The notes beneath the pieces are model-generated. The model had not been told where the DNA came from and ran no database searches. It worked only from the letters and a program-made list of their open reading frames with translations. Positions 7,075 to 15,572 of a DNA stretch of 64,000 bases are shown one piece after another; positions within the stretch are counted from its first letter, which is position 1; each line of letters opens with the position of its first letter. Origin of the DNA: Amycolatopsis bartoniae (GTDB lineage: Bacteria > Actinomycetota > Actinomycetes > Mycobacteriales > Pseudonocardiaceae); contig NZ_JACHWH010000003.1 in assembly GCF_014191255.1 (NCBI RefSeq), positions 1 to 64,000 on the forward strand, written 5' to 3'. The position numbers were made by a program, and so were the translations under genes.

Positions 7075-9000
7075 ATGCGTCCCACCGACATCGACCTTCT
7101 CACCACCCCCGGCGCGCCGGCCCTGCACGGGGACCTGCTGCTCACGGGAGTCTCCGCCCCGCACGCCGAAGGCAACACCTATCGCGGCGCACTGTGGCGG
7201 ATCGGCCTCGACGGCGAGGCCCGCCAGTGGACCCACGGCGAGCGCGACTCCGCTCCGGCTGTTTCGCCCGACGGGCGCTGGGTCGCTTTCCTTCGAGCGG
7301 AAGCGAAGGCGAGCCCGCAGCTGCACGTGATCGCCGTCGACGGCGGGGACGCCCGTCGGCTGACCGACCTGCCGCTCGGCGCCGGGCAGCCGGTGTGGGC
7401 GCCGGACTCGCGCCGGATCGCTTTCACCGCAAGGATTCCCGAGCCGGGCCGCTACGGCGTGCCGACGGAGGACGGGGAGAAGCTCGAACCGGCCGAGGAG
7501 GCGCCGCGGCGGATCACGCGGTTCGACTACCGCATCGACGACATCGGCTTCCTGCGTGACCGCCCGGAGCGGTTGTTCGTCGTCGACGTCACGGAACCCG
7601 CGGGAGATCTTGTGCCGCTGACCGACGACCGGGTGGACGTGTCCGGGCCGGTATGGACCCCGGACGGTGAGCGGATCCTCGTGATCGCCCAGCGTGAATG
7701 GGGTGCCGCGGAAACCGAGGAGACCGACCTCTACGCCGTGCCCGCCGGCGGCGGCGAGCCCGTGCTGGTCGTGCGCAGCAAGGGCGGTGTCGAGAACGCC
7801 GCCGTCACCGGGGACGGCACGGTGTGGTTCATCGGCGCGGAGTACACGTGGCCGTATGGCGAAGCGCGCAACCCGGGCTTGTGGGCGGCGAAGCTGTCCG
7901 ACGAGCCCGCGACGCCGCGCCGCCTGACCGACGCCGAGACCGTGCACGTCGTCTCCGGCGCCGGAGCGCCCGCGGTGCTCGGTGACCAGCTGCTCGTCGC
8001 GGTGCTCAACCGCGGCGCGGTGGAGCTGCGGGCGGTGCCGCGCGACGCGGAGGAGGCGCCGCTGGACAAGCTCGCCGTCCTCGCGGGCGAGCGGGCGGCC
8101 GTGCGGTCGTTCATCGTCGACGGCGGCCGGGTCGCCGCCGTGGTGGCGCGCCCGGACAGCGCCGGGGACGTGGTGCTGATCGAGGGCGATGCGCAGCGCA
8201 CGCTCACCGACTTCTCGAAACCGTTGCGGGAGCGGGGAATCCGGCCGCTGGAGGAGCTCACCGCGACGGCGCCCGACGGTTACCCGGTGCACGGCTGGCT
8301 GGTCCGGCCCGAAGGCGAGGGCCCGCACCCGGTGCTGCTGGTGGTGCACGGCGGCCCGTTCGCCGCCTACGACTGGGGCCTGTTCGACGAGGCCCAGGTG
8401 TACGCGGCGGCGGGCTACGCGGTGGTGCTGGGCAACCCGCGCGGGTCGGCGGGCTACGGGCAAAGCCACGGCCGGGCGATCGTGCGCGCGTTCGGCACCG
8501 TCGACGCCGACGACCTGCTGGCCCTGCTGGACTCCGCGCTGGAGCGGCCGGGGCTCGACTCGTCCCGGGTCGGTGTGATGGGCGGCTCCTACGGCGGGTT
8601 CATGACCACCTGGCTGGCGGCGCACCACGGCGAGCGCTTCCGCGCGGCGTGGAGCGAGCGTGCCGTCAACGCCTGGGACTCGATGGTCGGCAGCTCCGAC
8701 ATCGGCTGGTCCTTCGTCGACGCCTACATCGGCGACGACCTGCAGGAGCAGCTCAACCGCAGCCCGCTGACCTACGCCGACCGCATCCGGATCCCGTTCG
8801 CCGTGGTGCACTCCGAGCACGACTGGCGTTGCCCGGTCGAGCAGGCGCAACGGCTGTACGTGGCGCTCAAGCGCGCCGGGGCCGACGTCGAGATGCTGCT
8901 GTTCCCCGGCGAGGGGCACGAGCTGAGCCGGTCCGGCAGGCCGCGGCACCGGATCCAGCGGTTCGAGGCCGTGCTCGGCTGGTGGGCCCGCCACCTGTAG
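7075..9000 (+). CDS. S9-family prolyl oligopeptidase/acylaminoacyl-peptidase-like
   Basis: The 641-aa protein has an N-terminal beta-propeller of WD40/TolB-like repeats (for example SAPAVSPDGRWVAFLR and QPVWAPDSRRIAFT) and a C-terminal alpha/beta-hydrolase. The catalytic triad is visible: S505 in GGSYGGF, D583 in EHDWRCP and H615 in GEGHELS. No signal peptide is seen, so it should act in the cytoplasm on short or N-acylated peptides. Start ATG at 7075; it follows terC by 9 bp and precedes a GNAT gene by 9 bp. Confidence 0.9.
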   Translation: MRPTDIDLLTTPGAPALHGDLLLTGVSAPHAEGNTYRGALWRIGLDGEARQWTHGERDSAPAVSPDGRWVAFLRAEAKASPQLHVIAVDGGDARRLTDLPLGAGQPVWAPDSRRIAFTARIPEPGRYGVPTEDGEKLEPAEEAPRRITRFDYRIDDIGFLRDRPERLFVVDVTEPAGDLVPLTDDRVDVSGPVWTPDGERILVIAQREWGAAETEETDLYAVPAGGGEPVLVVRSKGGVENAAVTGDGTVWFIGAEYTWPYGEARNPGLWAAKLSDEPATPRRLTDAETVHVVSGAGAPAVLGDQLLVAVLNRGAVELRAVPRDAEEAPLDKLAVLAGERAAVRSFIVDGGRVAAVVARPDSAGDVVLIEGDAQRTLTDFSKPLRERGIRPLEELTATAPDGYPVHGWLVRPEGEGPHPVLLVVHGGPFAAYDWGLFDEAQVYAAAGYAVVLGNPRGSAGYGQSHGRAIVRAFGTVDADDLLALLDSALERPGLDSSRVGVMGGSYGGFMTTWLAAHHGERFRAAWSERAVNAWDSMVGSSDIGWSFVDAYIGDDLQEQLNRSPLTYADRIRIPFAVVHSEHDWRCPVEQAQRLYVALKRAGADVEMLLFPGEGHELSRSGRPRHRIQRFEAVLGWWARHL

Positions 9001-9009
9001 GAACCCGGG

Positions 9010-9552
9010 ATGAAGTGGACGGTGCGGCGCGCCGTGCCCGCGGACGCGGGGCGCATCGCCGAGATCAACATCGAGGGCTGGCGCGCCGCGTACCGCGGTC
9101 TCCTGCCGGACTCCTACCTCGACGGGATGCGGTACGAGACGCTGCGCGAGCGGTGGAGCACCGGTCTGCGCAGCTACACCGAGCCGGCGGCGATGTTCGT
9201 CGCCGTCGGCCCGGACCCGGTGGTCCGCGCGTACGCGTTCGTCAGCGCCGCGCGCCAGGAGACCGACCGGCACCCGAACCTGCCGACCGGTGAGCTGTGC
9301 GCGATCTACGCCGACCCGCGGTGGCGCGGCACGGGCGCGGGTTTCGCGGTGCACCAGGCGGCGCTGGGCCACCTCGCCGCGCACGGCTACCGCCATGCGG
9401 TGCTGTGGGTGCTGGCGGGCAACGCCCCTGCGCGGCGGTTCTACGAGGCGCGGGGCTGGAAGTGCGACGACGTGCTGCAGGACCTGCCGCTGGGCGGAGA
9501 GCCGATTCCGGAGGTGCGGTACTCGCGGGGGCTTCAGGAGAGCAGGACGTAG
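9010..9552 (+). CDS. GNAT-family N-acetyltransferase
   Basis: The 180-aa protein has the GNAT fold: motif A is YADPRWRGTGAGFAVHQAAL (about 98-117), giving the acetyl-CoA pyrophosphate loop R-G-T-G-A-G, and motif B is NAPARRFYEARGW (about 139-151). The N-terminal WRAAYRGLLPDSYL is common in this subfamily. The substrate is not predictable. It lies 9 bp after the peptidase, and its last 19 bp overlap the convergent RES gene. Confidence 0.85.
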   Translation: MKWTVRRAVPADAGRIAEINIEGWRAAYRGLLPDSYLDGMRYETLRERWSTGLRSYTEPAAMFVAVGPDPVVRAYAFVSAARQETDRHPNLPTGELCAIYADPRWRGTGAGFAVHQAALGHLAAHGYRHAVLWVLAGNAPARRFYEARGWKCDDVLQDLPLGGEPIPEVRYSRGLQESRT

Positions 9553-10187
9553 TTGAGCTGCTCGCAGACGCGCCCCAGCGGGATGTCCAGTCCGGGGTGG
9601 TCCAGCGGCAGCAGCACGTCGGGCTCGGTGGGCAGCGCCTCGCCCGCCGGCGGGTCCCACAGGCACACCGCGGGGCCGCCGCCGTCCATCGACGAGCGGT
9701 ACCACAGGCCGTCGAGGTCGTCGAACACGTCGCGGATCGCGCGTGCCCACGCCTGCGTGATCTTCTTGGGACCACTGGAGATCTCCTGCGAAGCCCCGGC
9801 GCGGGTCGGCCACAGGCCGGACAGGTCGAGCAGCCGCAGCGTGCGCGTCGGGTGCGCGATCACCAGGTAGGGCTTCTTCGTGTGCCGGTCCACAATGGAC
9901 GACTCCTGGAACACCTCGGCGACGCTCGTGCGCACCGAAAGCCCGTAGTACGCCACGCCGTTGCCCGGGTCGTGCACCGGCGCGCCGCCGTGGCCGGGGT
10001 GCTGCGGGTCGAACCGGCCGTGCGGCAGGGGACCGTTGTGCCGGAAGGAGTGCCACTGCTGCGGGTGGTGGCCGCCGGTGCTGAAGATGCGCACCAGCCG
10101 GGTGGCGGGGTGCACCGCCACCACGTCTTCGTCGTGGAGCGCGCCGACCAGCGTCGCGCGGTCGGGCGGCAGGGGGAGCCGGGCCAT
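9534..10187 (-). CDS. RES-domain protein, probable NAD+-degrading toxin
   Basis: The 217-aa product carries the RES signature: R in TRLVRIF (about 30), GRFDP (about 57-61), the YYGLS/TSVAEVFQES block (about 78-94) with the conserved Glu, and a Ser near WYRSSMDG. RES toxins (MbcT, ParT, Res) cleave or modify NAD+ or ADP-ribosylate targets. It lies 17 bp downstream of an Xre/DUF2384-like gene on the same strand, the standard antitoxin-toxin order. Confidence 0.8.
   Translation of the reverse strand: MARLPLPPDRATLVGALHDEDVVAVHPATRLVRIFSTGGHHPQQWHSFRHNGPLPHGRFDPQHPGHGGAPVHDPGNGVAYYGLSVRTSVAEVFQESSIVDRHTKKPYLVIAHPTRTLRLLDLSGLWPTRAGASQEISSGPKKITQAWARAIRDVFDDLDGLWYRSSMDGGGPAVCLWDPPAGEALPTEPDVLLPLDHPGLDIPLGRVCEQLNYVLLS
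9888..9900. repeat. Palindrome GTCCACAATGGAC
   Basis: One of five perfect GTCCAnnnTGGAC sites. Read on the minus strand it encodes S-I-V-D in the RES gene and uses the rare ATT codon for Ile. Confidence 0.7.
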
Positions 10188-10204
10188 CGGGTCGGGCTAC
10201 CGCC

Positions 10205-10849
10205 TCAGAACGCGGTGCCGAGCGTGGCCGCGAGCGCGGCCACCGGCCGCGGGTCGCCGCCGGCGAGCAGCCACTGCACGGGGCTGACCGGCTCGTTCGC
10301 CACGGTCAGGTCGGACTGGGGACGGGTCATGAACGCGGCCACCACGAGCGCGGGCTCGTCGCCGGGCACGGCCGCGAGCACGGCGTCGAGGCCCGGCAGC
10401 ACGCCGTCCTCGGTGAACTGCCACGCGGGCAGCCGCCAGCCACCCTGATCCTTCCAGCCGGACAGCCGCCGGTCGGCGAGCCGGTGCCGGACGCGGCTGG
10501 GGTCGACGCCGAGCCGTTTCGCGGCGGCGCCGACGGAGAGCGCGGACTCGGCCAGCACGGCCTGCGCGGCCACGGCGCGCGCCCGGTAGTCGGGCTCGTC
10601 CTCGTGGTACGGCGAGAGGTCGAGGCCGGCCTCGGCGAGCGCCCGCCGCTCGCGGTCGTCGAAGAACTGGGCGGGCTCGGGGTTCGGCGGGGCGAGGCGG
10701 CGCGCCTCGTCCTCGACCAGCGTCAGGAACTCCGCCGCGTCGATGCGCAGTCCCGCGCGGGCGAGAACGTCCTCCAAGGCGAGCGTCACGGCTTCAGCGT
10801 AGCGCAGGCGTGCGCCTTCGTGCGCGGGCCGGAAGAACTCGCTTGACAC
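10205..10849 (-). CDS. Xre/MbcA/ParS-type antitoxin partner of the RES toxin
   Basis: The 214-aa protein has a helical N-terminus, a central helix-turn-helix (LSVGAAAKRLGVDPSRVRHR, about 106-125) and a C-terminal module ending in PVQWLLAGGDPRPVAALAA, which fits the DUF2384 toxin-binding segment. It is larger than the usual 120-150 aa antitoxin. The assumed GTG start at 10849 is 27 bp from a LacI-type operator that belongs to the divergent sugar operon. It should neutralise the RES protein and repress its own promoter. Confidence 0.7.
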   Translation of the reverse strand: MSSEFFRPAHEGARLRYAEAVTLALEDVLARAGLRIDAAEFLTLVEDEARRLAPPNPEPAQFFDDRERRALAEAGLDLSPYHEDEPDYRARAVAAQAVLAESALSVGAAAKRLGVDPSRVRHRLADRRLSGWKDQGGWRLPAWQFTEDGVLPGLDAVLAAVPGDEPALVVAAFMTRPQSDLTVANEPVSPVQWLLAGGDPRPVAALAATLGTAF

Positions 10850-10875
10850 GTGTCCTGGGTCACTCTAGCGTCGCA

Positions 10876-10887
10876 GTAATCGATTTC
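10876..10887. promoter_or_regulatory. LacI-type operator upstream of the sugar ABC operon
   Basis: GTAATCGATTTC differs by one base from the perfect palindrome at 15544-15555. It lies 26 bp before the ATPase start, so the repressor encoded at 14494-15483 probably controls this importer too. Confidence 0.65.
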
Positions 10888-10913
10888 TCGCCGAGGCTGC
10901 CGAGGAGGTGGGG

Positions 10914-12485
10914 ATGGACGGCGACGTCGCCCCGCTGGCCGGGCTGACGGGGATCAGCAAGTCCTTCGGCGGGGCGCAGGCCGTCCGCGAGGTGGACTTC
11001 ACCCTGCGCGCCGGGGAGGTCCACGCGCTGCTGGGGGAGAACGGCGCCGGGAAGTCGACGCTGATGAAGGTGCTCTCGGGCGAGCTGACCCCCGACTCCG
11101 GGGAGATCCGGATCGAGGGCGCGCCGGTCCGCCTCTCCGGGCCCGGGGACGCCCAGCGGGCCGGTATCGCGATGATCCACCAGGAGCTGGACCTCGTGCC
11201 CGCGCTGTCGGTGGCGGAGAACGTCTTCCTCGGCCGCGAGCCCAGGACCAGGCTCGGCACGGTCGACCGGCGGCGGATGGTGCGCGACACCGCCCGGCTG
11301 CTGGAGCGCGCGGGGGTCGGCTTCGACCCGCGGCGGCCGGTGGAGCAGCTGCGCACCGGCGAGCAGCAGCTGGTCGTCATCGTCAAGGCGCTGTCGCTCG
11401 ACGCCCGGATCCTGATCATGGACGAGCCGACGTCCGCGTTGTCCGCGCCCGAGGTCGAGCGGCTGCTGGAGGTGATCGGCGAGCTGCGGCGCGCGGGTGC
11501 CGGGATCGTCTACATCTCCCACCGGATGGAGGAGATCGGCCGCGTCGCCGACCGTGCCACGGTGCTGCGCAACGGGCGCGTCGTGGCGGAGTTCGACGCG
11601 CGGTCGATGACGGCGGCACAGGCGTCCGAGGCGATGGTCGGGCGGCCGGTGCACCTGATGTTCCGCACCGCAGGGGAAACCGCCGCGGCGGCGGGGGAGG
11701 AGCTGCTGCGGGTCGAGGGCCTGGCGGTGCGGACCCGCAGGCCCCGGCCGGGGCGCAGGGACCCGGCCGGGGTCAGCCTGCGGGTCGGCAAGGGGGAGAT
11801 CGTCGGGCTCGCCGGGCTGCTCGGCGCCGGGCGGACGGAGCTGCTGGAAACGCTGTACGGCGCGGGCACCAAGGGGACCTGGCAGGGGAAGGTCCTGTTG
11901 GACGGCAAGGAGATCCGGCCGCGTTCACCGCGGCGCGCGCTGTGGCTGGGCATGGCCTTCGTGCCCGAGGACCGGCGGATCTCCGGGCTCGCGCTGGAGC
12001 ACTCGGTGCTGGCCAACACGGTGCTGTCCATTGTGGACAGGATCGCCCGGCTGGGCTGGGTGCCGCGGCGGCGCGAACAGCAGGCGGCACGAGCTTCCGT
12101 GGACCGGCTGGGGGTGAAGCTCGCGTCGCTGCGCGGTCCGGCCGGCGCGCTGTCCGGCGGCAACCAGCAGAAGGTGGTGCTCGGACGCGGCCTGCTCACC
12201 GAGCCCCGCCTGCTGCTGCTCGACGAGCCGACCCGCGGCGTGGACGTGGGCGCCAAGGCCGAGATCTACCGGCTGCTCGGCGAGGCGGCGGCGCAGGGCG
12301 TGGGCGTGCTGCTGGCCTCGTCCGAGCCCGCCGAGCTGATCGGCGTCTGCCACCGGGTGGTCGTGCTGCAGGGCGGGCGCACGGTGCGGGAGCTGGACAC
12401 CGCGGCGATCTCCGAGGCGGACCTGCTGGCGGCGGCGATGGGGCAGGGCGCACTGGAGGACCTGGTGGCAGGGGGTACGCGATGA
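10914..12485 (+). CDS. Sugar ABC importer ATP-binding protein (RbsA/XylG type)
   Basis: The 523-aa protein has two ABC modules, as in ribose/xylose importers. Module 1 has Walker A GENGAGKST and Walker B LIMDEPT. Module 2 has an altered P-loop (GLLGAGRTELLETLYG), the signature LSGGNQQKVVLGRGLL and Walker B LLLLDEPTRGVDVG. A degenerate second P-loop is normal for RbsA. The ATG at 10914, five bases after AGGAGG, is preferred over the GTG at 10908, which overlaps that site. The stop overlaps the permease start by ATGA. Confidence 0.92.
   Translation: MDGDVAPLAGLTGISKSFGGAQAVREVDFTLRAGEVHALLGENGAGKSTLMKVLSGELTPDSGEIRIEGAPVRLSGPGDAQRAGIAMIHQELDLVPALSVAENVFLGREPRTRLGTVDRRRMVRDTARLLERAGVGFDPRRPVEQLRTGEQQLVVIVKALSLDARILIMDEPTSALSAPEVERLLEVIGELRRAGAGIVYISHRMEEIGRVADRATVLRNGRVVAEFDARSMTAAQASEAMVGRPVHLMFRTAGETAAAAGEELLRVEGLAVRTRRPRPGRRDPAGVSLRVGKGEIVGLAGLLGAGRTELLETLYGAGTKGTWQGKVLLDGKEIRPRSPRRALWLGMAFVPEDRRISGLALEHSVLANTVLSIVDRIARLGWVPRRREQQAARASVDRLGVKLASLRGPAGALSGGNQQKVVLGRGLLTEPRLLLLDEPTRGVDVGAKAEIYRLLGEAAAQGVGVLLASSEPAELIGVCHRVVVLQGGRTVRELDTAAISEADLLAAAMGQGALEDLVAGGTR
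12026..12038. repeat. Palindrome GTCCATTGTGGAC
   Basis: Reverse complement of the site at 9888-9900. Here it encodes L-S-I-V-D in the ABC ATPase, again with a rare ATT codon. Confidence 0.7.
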
Positions 12486-13501
12486 CGGCGGAGCTCACGG
12501 GAGTGCCCGCGCGGCGCCACGACGTACTGGCGGCGGTGTTCCGGTTCCAGAGCCTGTTCGGGCTGGTGCTGGTGTTCCTCGCGGCCGTCGTGTACTCGCC
12601 GAGCAAGAACGGGCACCTGCTGTTCCTCGACTCCGGCAACCTGTTCAACGTCGTGCGGTCGATCTCCGAGATCGGCATCCTCGCGGTGGGGATGACGCTG
12701 GTCATCCTCATCGGCGGGATCGACCTGTCGGTCGGGTCGGTGCTCGGCCTCGCCAGCGTCGGCTCGGCGGTGCTGCTGGTGAACAACGACCTCGGTGTCG
12801 TCCCGGTGGTGCTCGCCGTGCTCGCGATCGGGCTCGGTTTCGGGCTGCTGCAAGGGATCGCGGTCTCGCAGTTCAAGATCCAGGCGTTCATCGTGACGCT
12901 GGCGGGGATGCAGATCGCCCGCGGGCTCGCGCGGATCTGGTCCGGCGGGCAGGGCATCACGATCACCTACGGCGACGCGCCCGGGCAGGCGCCGGTGGTG
13001 TTCTCGCTGCTGGGCGAGCGCACCTTCGACGGCGTGGTCCCGATCCCGGCGCTGATCTTCGTCGTGGTCGCCGCGCTGGCGGTGCTGCTGCTGCGGGTCA
13101 GCGCGTTCTCCCGGCACGTCTACGCGATCGGCGGCAACGAGAAGGCCGCGCGGCTGTCGGGTGTGCCCGTGCGGCGGGTGAAGATCGTGGTGTTCGGTGT
13201 CTGCGGGCTGCTCGCGGCGCTCGCCGGCATCGTGCACGCCGGGCAGCTCAACTTCGGCGGGCCGAACGACGGCGCGATGTACGAGCTGGACGCGATCGCC
13301 GCGGTGGTGATCGGCGGCACCAGCCTGTCCGGCGGCCGCGGTTCGGTGGTCGGCACGGTCGCCGGCGCGCTGCTGGTCGGCGTGCTGCGCAACATCCTGG
13401 CGCTCAACAACGTGGACTCCAACGTCCAGCTGCTGGTCATCGGACTGGTGATCGTCCTCGCCGCGGGCCTGCAGCGCCTGCGGCCCGCCTCGGTTTCCTG
13501 A
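12482..13501 (+). CDS. Sugar ABC importer permease (RbsC type)
   Basis: The 339-aa membrane protein has about eight to ten hydrophobic segments and the family motif IGGIDLSVGSVLGLAS (about 77-92). Near the C-terminus is AIAAVVIGGTSLSGGRGSVVGTVAGALL, interrupted here only by spacing, which is the RbsC signature. It forms the membrane channel with the ATPase upstream and the lipoprotein downstream. The ATG at 12482 is coupled to the ATPase stop. Confidence 0.92.
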   Translation: MTAELTGVPARRHDVLAAVFRFQSLFGLVLVFLAAVVYSPSKNGHLLFLDSGNLFNVVRSISEIGILAVGMTLVILIGGIDLSVGSVLGLASVGSAVLLVNNDLGVVPVVLAVLAIGLGFGLLQGIAVSQFKIQAFIVTLAGMQIARGLARIWSGGQGITITYGDAPGQAPVVFSLLGERTFDGVVPIPALIFVVVAALAVLLLRVSAFSRHVYAIGGNEKAARLSGVPVRRVKIVVFGVCGLLAALAGIVHAGQLNFGGPNDGAMYELDAIAAVVIGGTSLSGGRGSVVGTVAGALLVGVLRNILALNNVDSNVQLLVIGLVIVLAAGLQRLRPASVS

Positions 13502-13520
13502 ACAACGAGATGGGGTTGGT

Positions 13521-14510
13521 ATGACAAGGAAGTCAGCCATCGTCCTCGGCGCCTGCGTCGTGCTGGCCGCCTGCGGGACGACGCACGAGAACACCGGTGC
13601 GGGCGGCCCGAGCTCACCGGGCAAGTGTGGTGGTCCGGGGGGCAGCTACACGATCGGCATGAGCCAGGCCAACGTCGCCGAGCCCTACCGGCAGCGGATG
13701 GACGACGACATCCGCGCGGCGGCCGCTGCCGTGCCGCAGTTCAAGGTCAACTTCGCCGACGCGGCGCAGGACAACTCCAAGCAGGTCGAGCAGGTCGACA
13801 ACTTCGTGACGCAGCAGGTGGACCTGCTGATCATCAGCCCGAACGAGGCGACCCCGCTCACCGCGCCGGTGAAACGCGCCTACGACAAGGGAATTCCGGT
13901 GCTGGTGCTGGACCGCAAGGTCGACGGCGACGCCTACACCGAGTTCATCGGCGCGGACAACGTCGACATCGGCAGGCAGGCCGGGCAGTACTTCGCGAAG
14001 ACGCTGCTGCCGCACGGCGGCAAGATCGCCGAGATCCGCGGGCTCGCGGGCTCGACACCGGCGAAGGAGCGCGGCGACGGGTTCGCGCAGGGCATCCAGG
14101 GCAGCGGTATCGACATCGTGGCCACGCAGGACGGCGACTGGCTGCGGGACAAGGGACAGCAGCAGGCGGACGCGATCCTCAAGGCGCACCCGGAGATCCA
14201 GGCGATCTACTCGCAGAACGACCCGATGGCCGAGGGCGCGCGGATCGCGGCGCAGAACGCCGGGCGCGCCGACCTGCCGATCACCGGTATCGACGGGTTG
14301 CCGATCGAGTCCGGCGGCATCAAGGCCGTCGAGGCCGGACGGCTGTCGGCGACCTTCATCTACCCCACCGGGGGCAAGGAGGCGATCGACGCGGCGAAGA
14401 AGCTGCTGATCGACTGCCAGCAGGTGCCCAAGACCCAGACCCTGAGCACGCAGCTGGTCACCAAGGACAACGCCGCCCAGGTGTACGCCAAGCTCAACGA
14501 GGGGAAGTAG
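13521..14510 (+). CDS. Sugar-binding lipoprotein of the ABC importer (RbsB type)
   Basis: The 329-aa protein starts with a lipoprotein signal (lipobox LAAC, lipidated C18), then a periplasmic-binding-protein type 1 fold: IGMSQANVAEPYRQRM, LLIISPNEATPL, VLVLDRKVDGDAY and ITGIDGLPIESGG. It should capture a pentose or hexose at the outer membrane face and feed the permease. It sits 19 bp after the permease. Its 3' end overlaps the convergent lacI-type gene by 17 bp, so no room for a terminator remains. Confidence 0.92.
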   Translation: MTRKSAIVLGACVVLAACGTTHENTGAGGPSSPGKCGGPGGSYTIGMSQANVAEPYRQRMDDDIRAAAAAVPQFKVNFADAAQDNSKQVEQVDNFVTQQVDLLIISPNEATPLTAPVKRAYDKGIPVLVLDRKVDGDAYTEFIGADNVDIGRQAGQYFAKTLLPHGGKIAEIRGLAGSTPAKERGDGFAQGIQGSGIDIVATQDGDWLRDKGQQQADAILKAHPEIQAIYSQNDPMAEGARIAAQNAGRADLPITGIDGLPIESGGIKAVEAGRLSATFIYPTGGKEAIDAAKKLLIDCQQVPKTQTLSTQLVTKDNAAQVYAKLNEGK

Positions 14511-15483
14511 CGCGCTGGGTGCTGCCGCGTTCGATGAGCCGGGCCTCGAGCATGGTCGCGGCCGGGGGCAGCGACGGCTCCGCGATCCGCGCGAGCAGCA
14601 GGCGTGCGGCCGCGGCGCCGATCTCGTAGGCCGGCTGGGCGACCACCGTGAGCGGCGGGTCGATGAGCGTCGCCCACGGGACGTCGTCGAACGCCACCAC
14701 GCCGACGTCCCGGCCGAGCCGCAGCCCCGCCTCGCCGAGCGCCTCCAGCACGCCGATCGCCATCGCGCTGTTGGCCACCAGCAGCGCGTCCGGCGACTCG
14801 GCGAGCAGCGCCTCGGTCGCCTGCCTGCCGCCGGACGCGCGGTACTCGCCGCGCCGCTCCAGCCGCAGGTCCCGGCCCGCGGCGTCGAGCGCGTCGCGGT
14901 AGCCGGCGAGGCGGTCGTCGGCCGTGCGGATGCCGGCCGGGCCCGTGACGCAGCCGATCCGCCGGTAGCCCGCGCCGATGAGGTGCTCGGTGGCCTGCCG
15001 CGCGGCGAGCCGCGAGTCCACGAGCACCTGGTCGCATTCGGTCAGCGGGCGGTCGACCGCGACGAGCGGGGTGCCGCGGTGGCGGAGCCGTTCGACGCTG
15101 GAGGAGACGTCGGTGGGGGAGAGCACCACGCCCGCCACCCGCTCCTGCAGCGCGACGTCGATGTAGCGCTGTTCCTTGTCGGCGTTCTCGTCGGAGTTGC
15201 ACAGCACCACGGAGTAGCCCGCGGTCTGGGCCACGTCCTCGACCCCGCGCGCGATGGACGTGAAGAACGGGTTCTCCACGTCGGAGATGATCAGCGCCAG
15301 CACCGCCGTCTCCTGCCGCCGCAGGTTCCTGGCCAGGCCGTTGGGGTGGTAGCCGAGCTCCTCGGCCGCGGCGCGCACGCGCGCCACCAGCGCCGGGTCC
15401 ACTGTGGACTTCCCGTTGAGGGCTCTCGACACGGTCGCCGTGGAGACGCCCGCCTGCCTGGCGACGTCGCTGATGGTCGCCAC
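14494..15483 (-). CDS. LacI-family transcriptional repressor of the sugar regulon
   Basis: The 329-aa protein has the LacI helix-turn-helix at the N-terminus (ATISDVARQAGVSTATVSRA, residues 2-21), the hinge RNLRRQETAVLALI and a sugar-binding core (LIISDVENPFFTSI, GVVAFDDVPWATLIDPPLTVV). The GTG at 15483 with GGGAGGGG upstream is chosen; an ATG at 15561 would put the operator inside the gene. It lies between the importer and catabolic genes and likely binds GTAATCGATTAC at 15544 and its near-copy at 10876, repressing both operons and itself until the sugar binds. Confidence 0.9.
   Translation of the reverse strand: MATISDVARQAGVSTATVSRALNGKSTVDPALVARVRAAAEELGYHPNGLARNLRRQETAVLALIISDVENPFFTSIARGVEDVAQTAGYSVVLCNSDENADKEQRYIDVALQERVAGVVLSPTDVSSSVERLRHRGTPLVAVDRPLTECDQVLVDSRLAARQATEHLIGAGYRRIGCVTGPAGIRTADDRLAGYRDALDAAGRDLRLERRGEYRASGGRQATEALLAESPDALLVANSAMAIGVLEALGEAGLRLGRDVGVVAFDDVPWATLIDPPLTVVAQPAYEIGAAAARLLLARIAEPSLPPAATMLEARLIERGSTQRATSPR
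15397..15409. repeat. Palindrome GTCCACTGTGGAC
   Basis: Inside the lacI-type gene, encoding K-S-T-V-D on the minus strand, with the rare ACA codon for Thr. Confidence 0.7.
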
Positions 15484-15543
15484 GGCGACCCCTCCCTTCC
15501 CGGCGCCCTTGACAGCGCCGTCCGCGAAAGCATAGCGTCCCGA

Positions 15544-15555
15544 GTAATCGATTAC
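15544..15555. promoter_or_regulatory. Perfect LacI-type operator between repressor and isomerase genes
   Basis: GTAATCGATTAC is a perfect 12-bp palindrome with the central CG typical of LacI-family sites. It is 18 bp before the isomerase GTG and about 60 bp before the divergent repressor start, so it can serve both. Confidence 0.75.
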
Positions 15556-15572
15556 CCGCATCAGGAGGCAGC

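Noticed and set aside
6076..10056. 1326-codon minus-strand frame opposite terC, S9 peptidase and GNAT
   Set aside because: Composition is antisense-like and it has no conserved motif, while all three plus-strand genes are clearly real.
15484..15561. Upstream ATG (15561) as start of the LacI-type repressor
   Set aside because: It would place the operator palindrome inside the gene and add 26 non-conserved residues; the GTG at 15483 has a good ribosome site.
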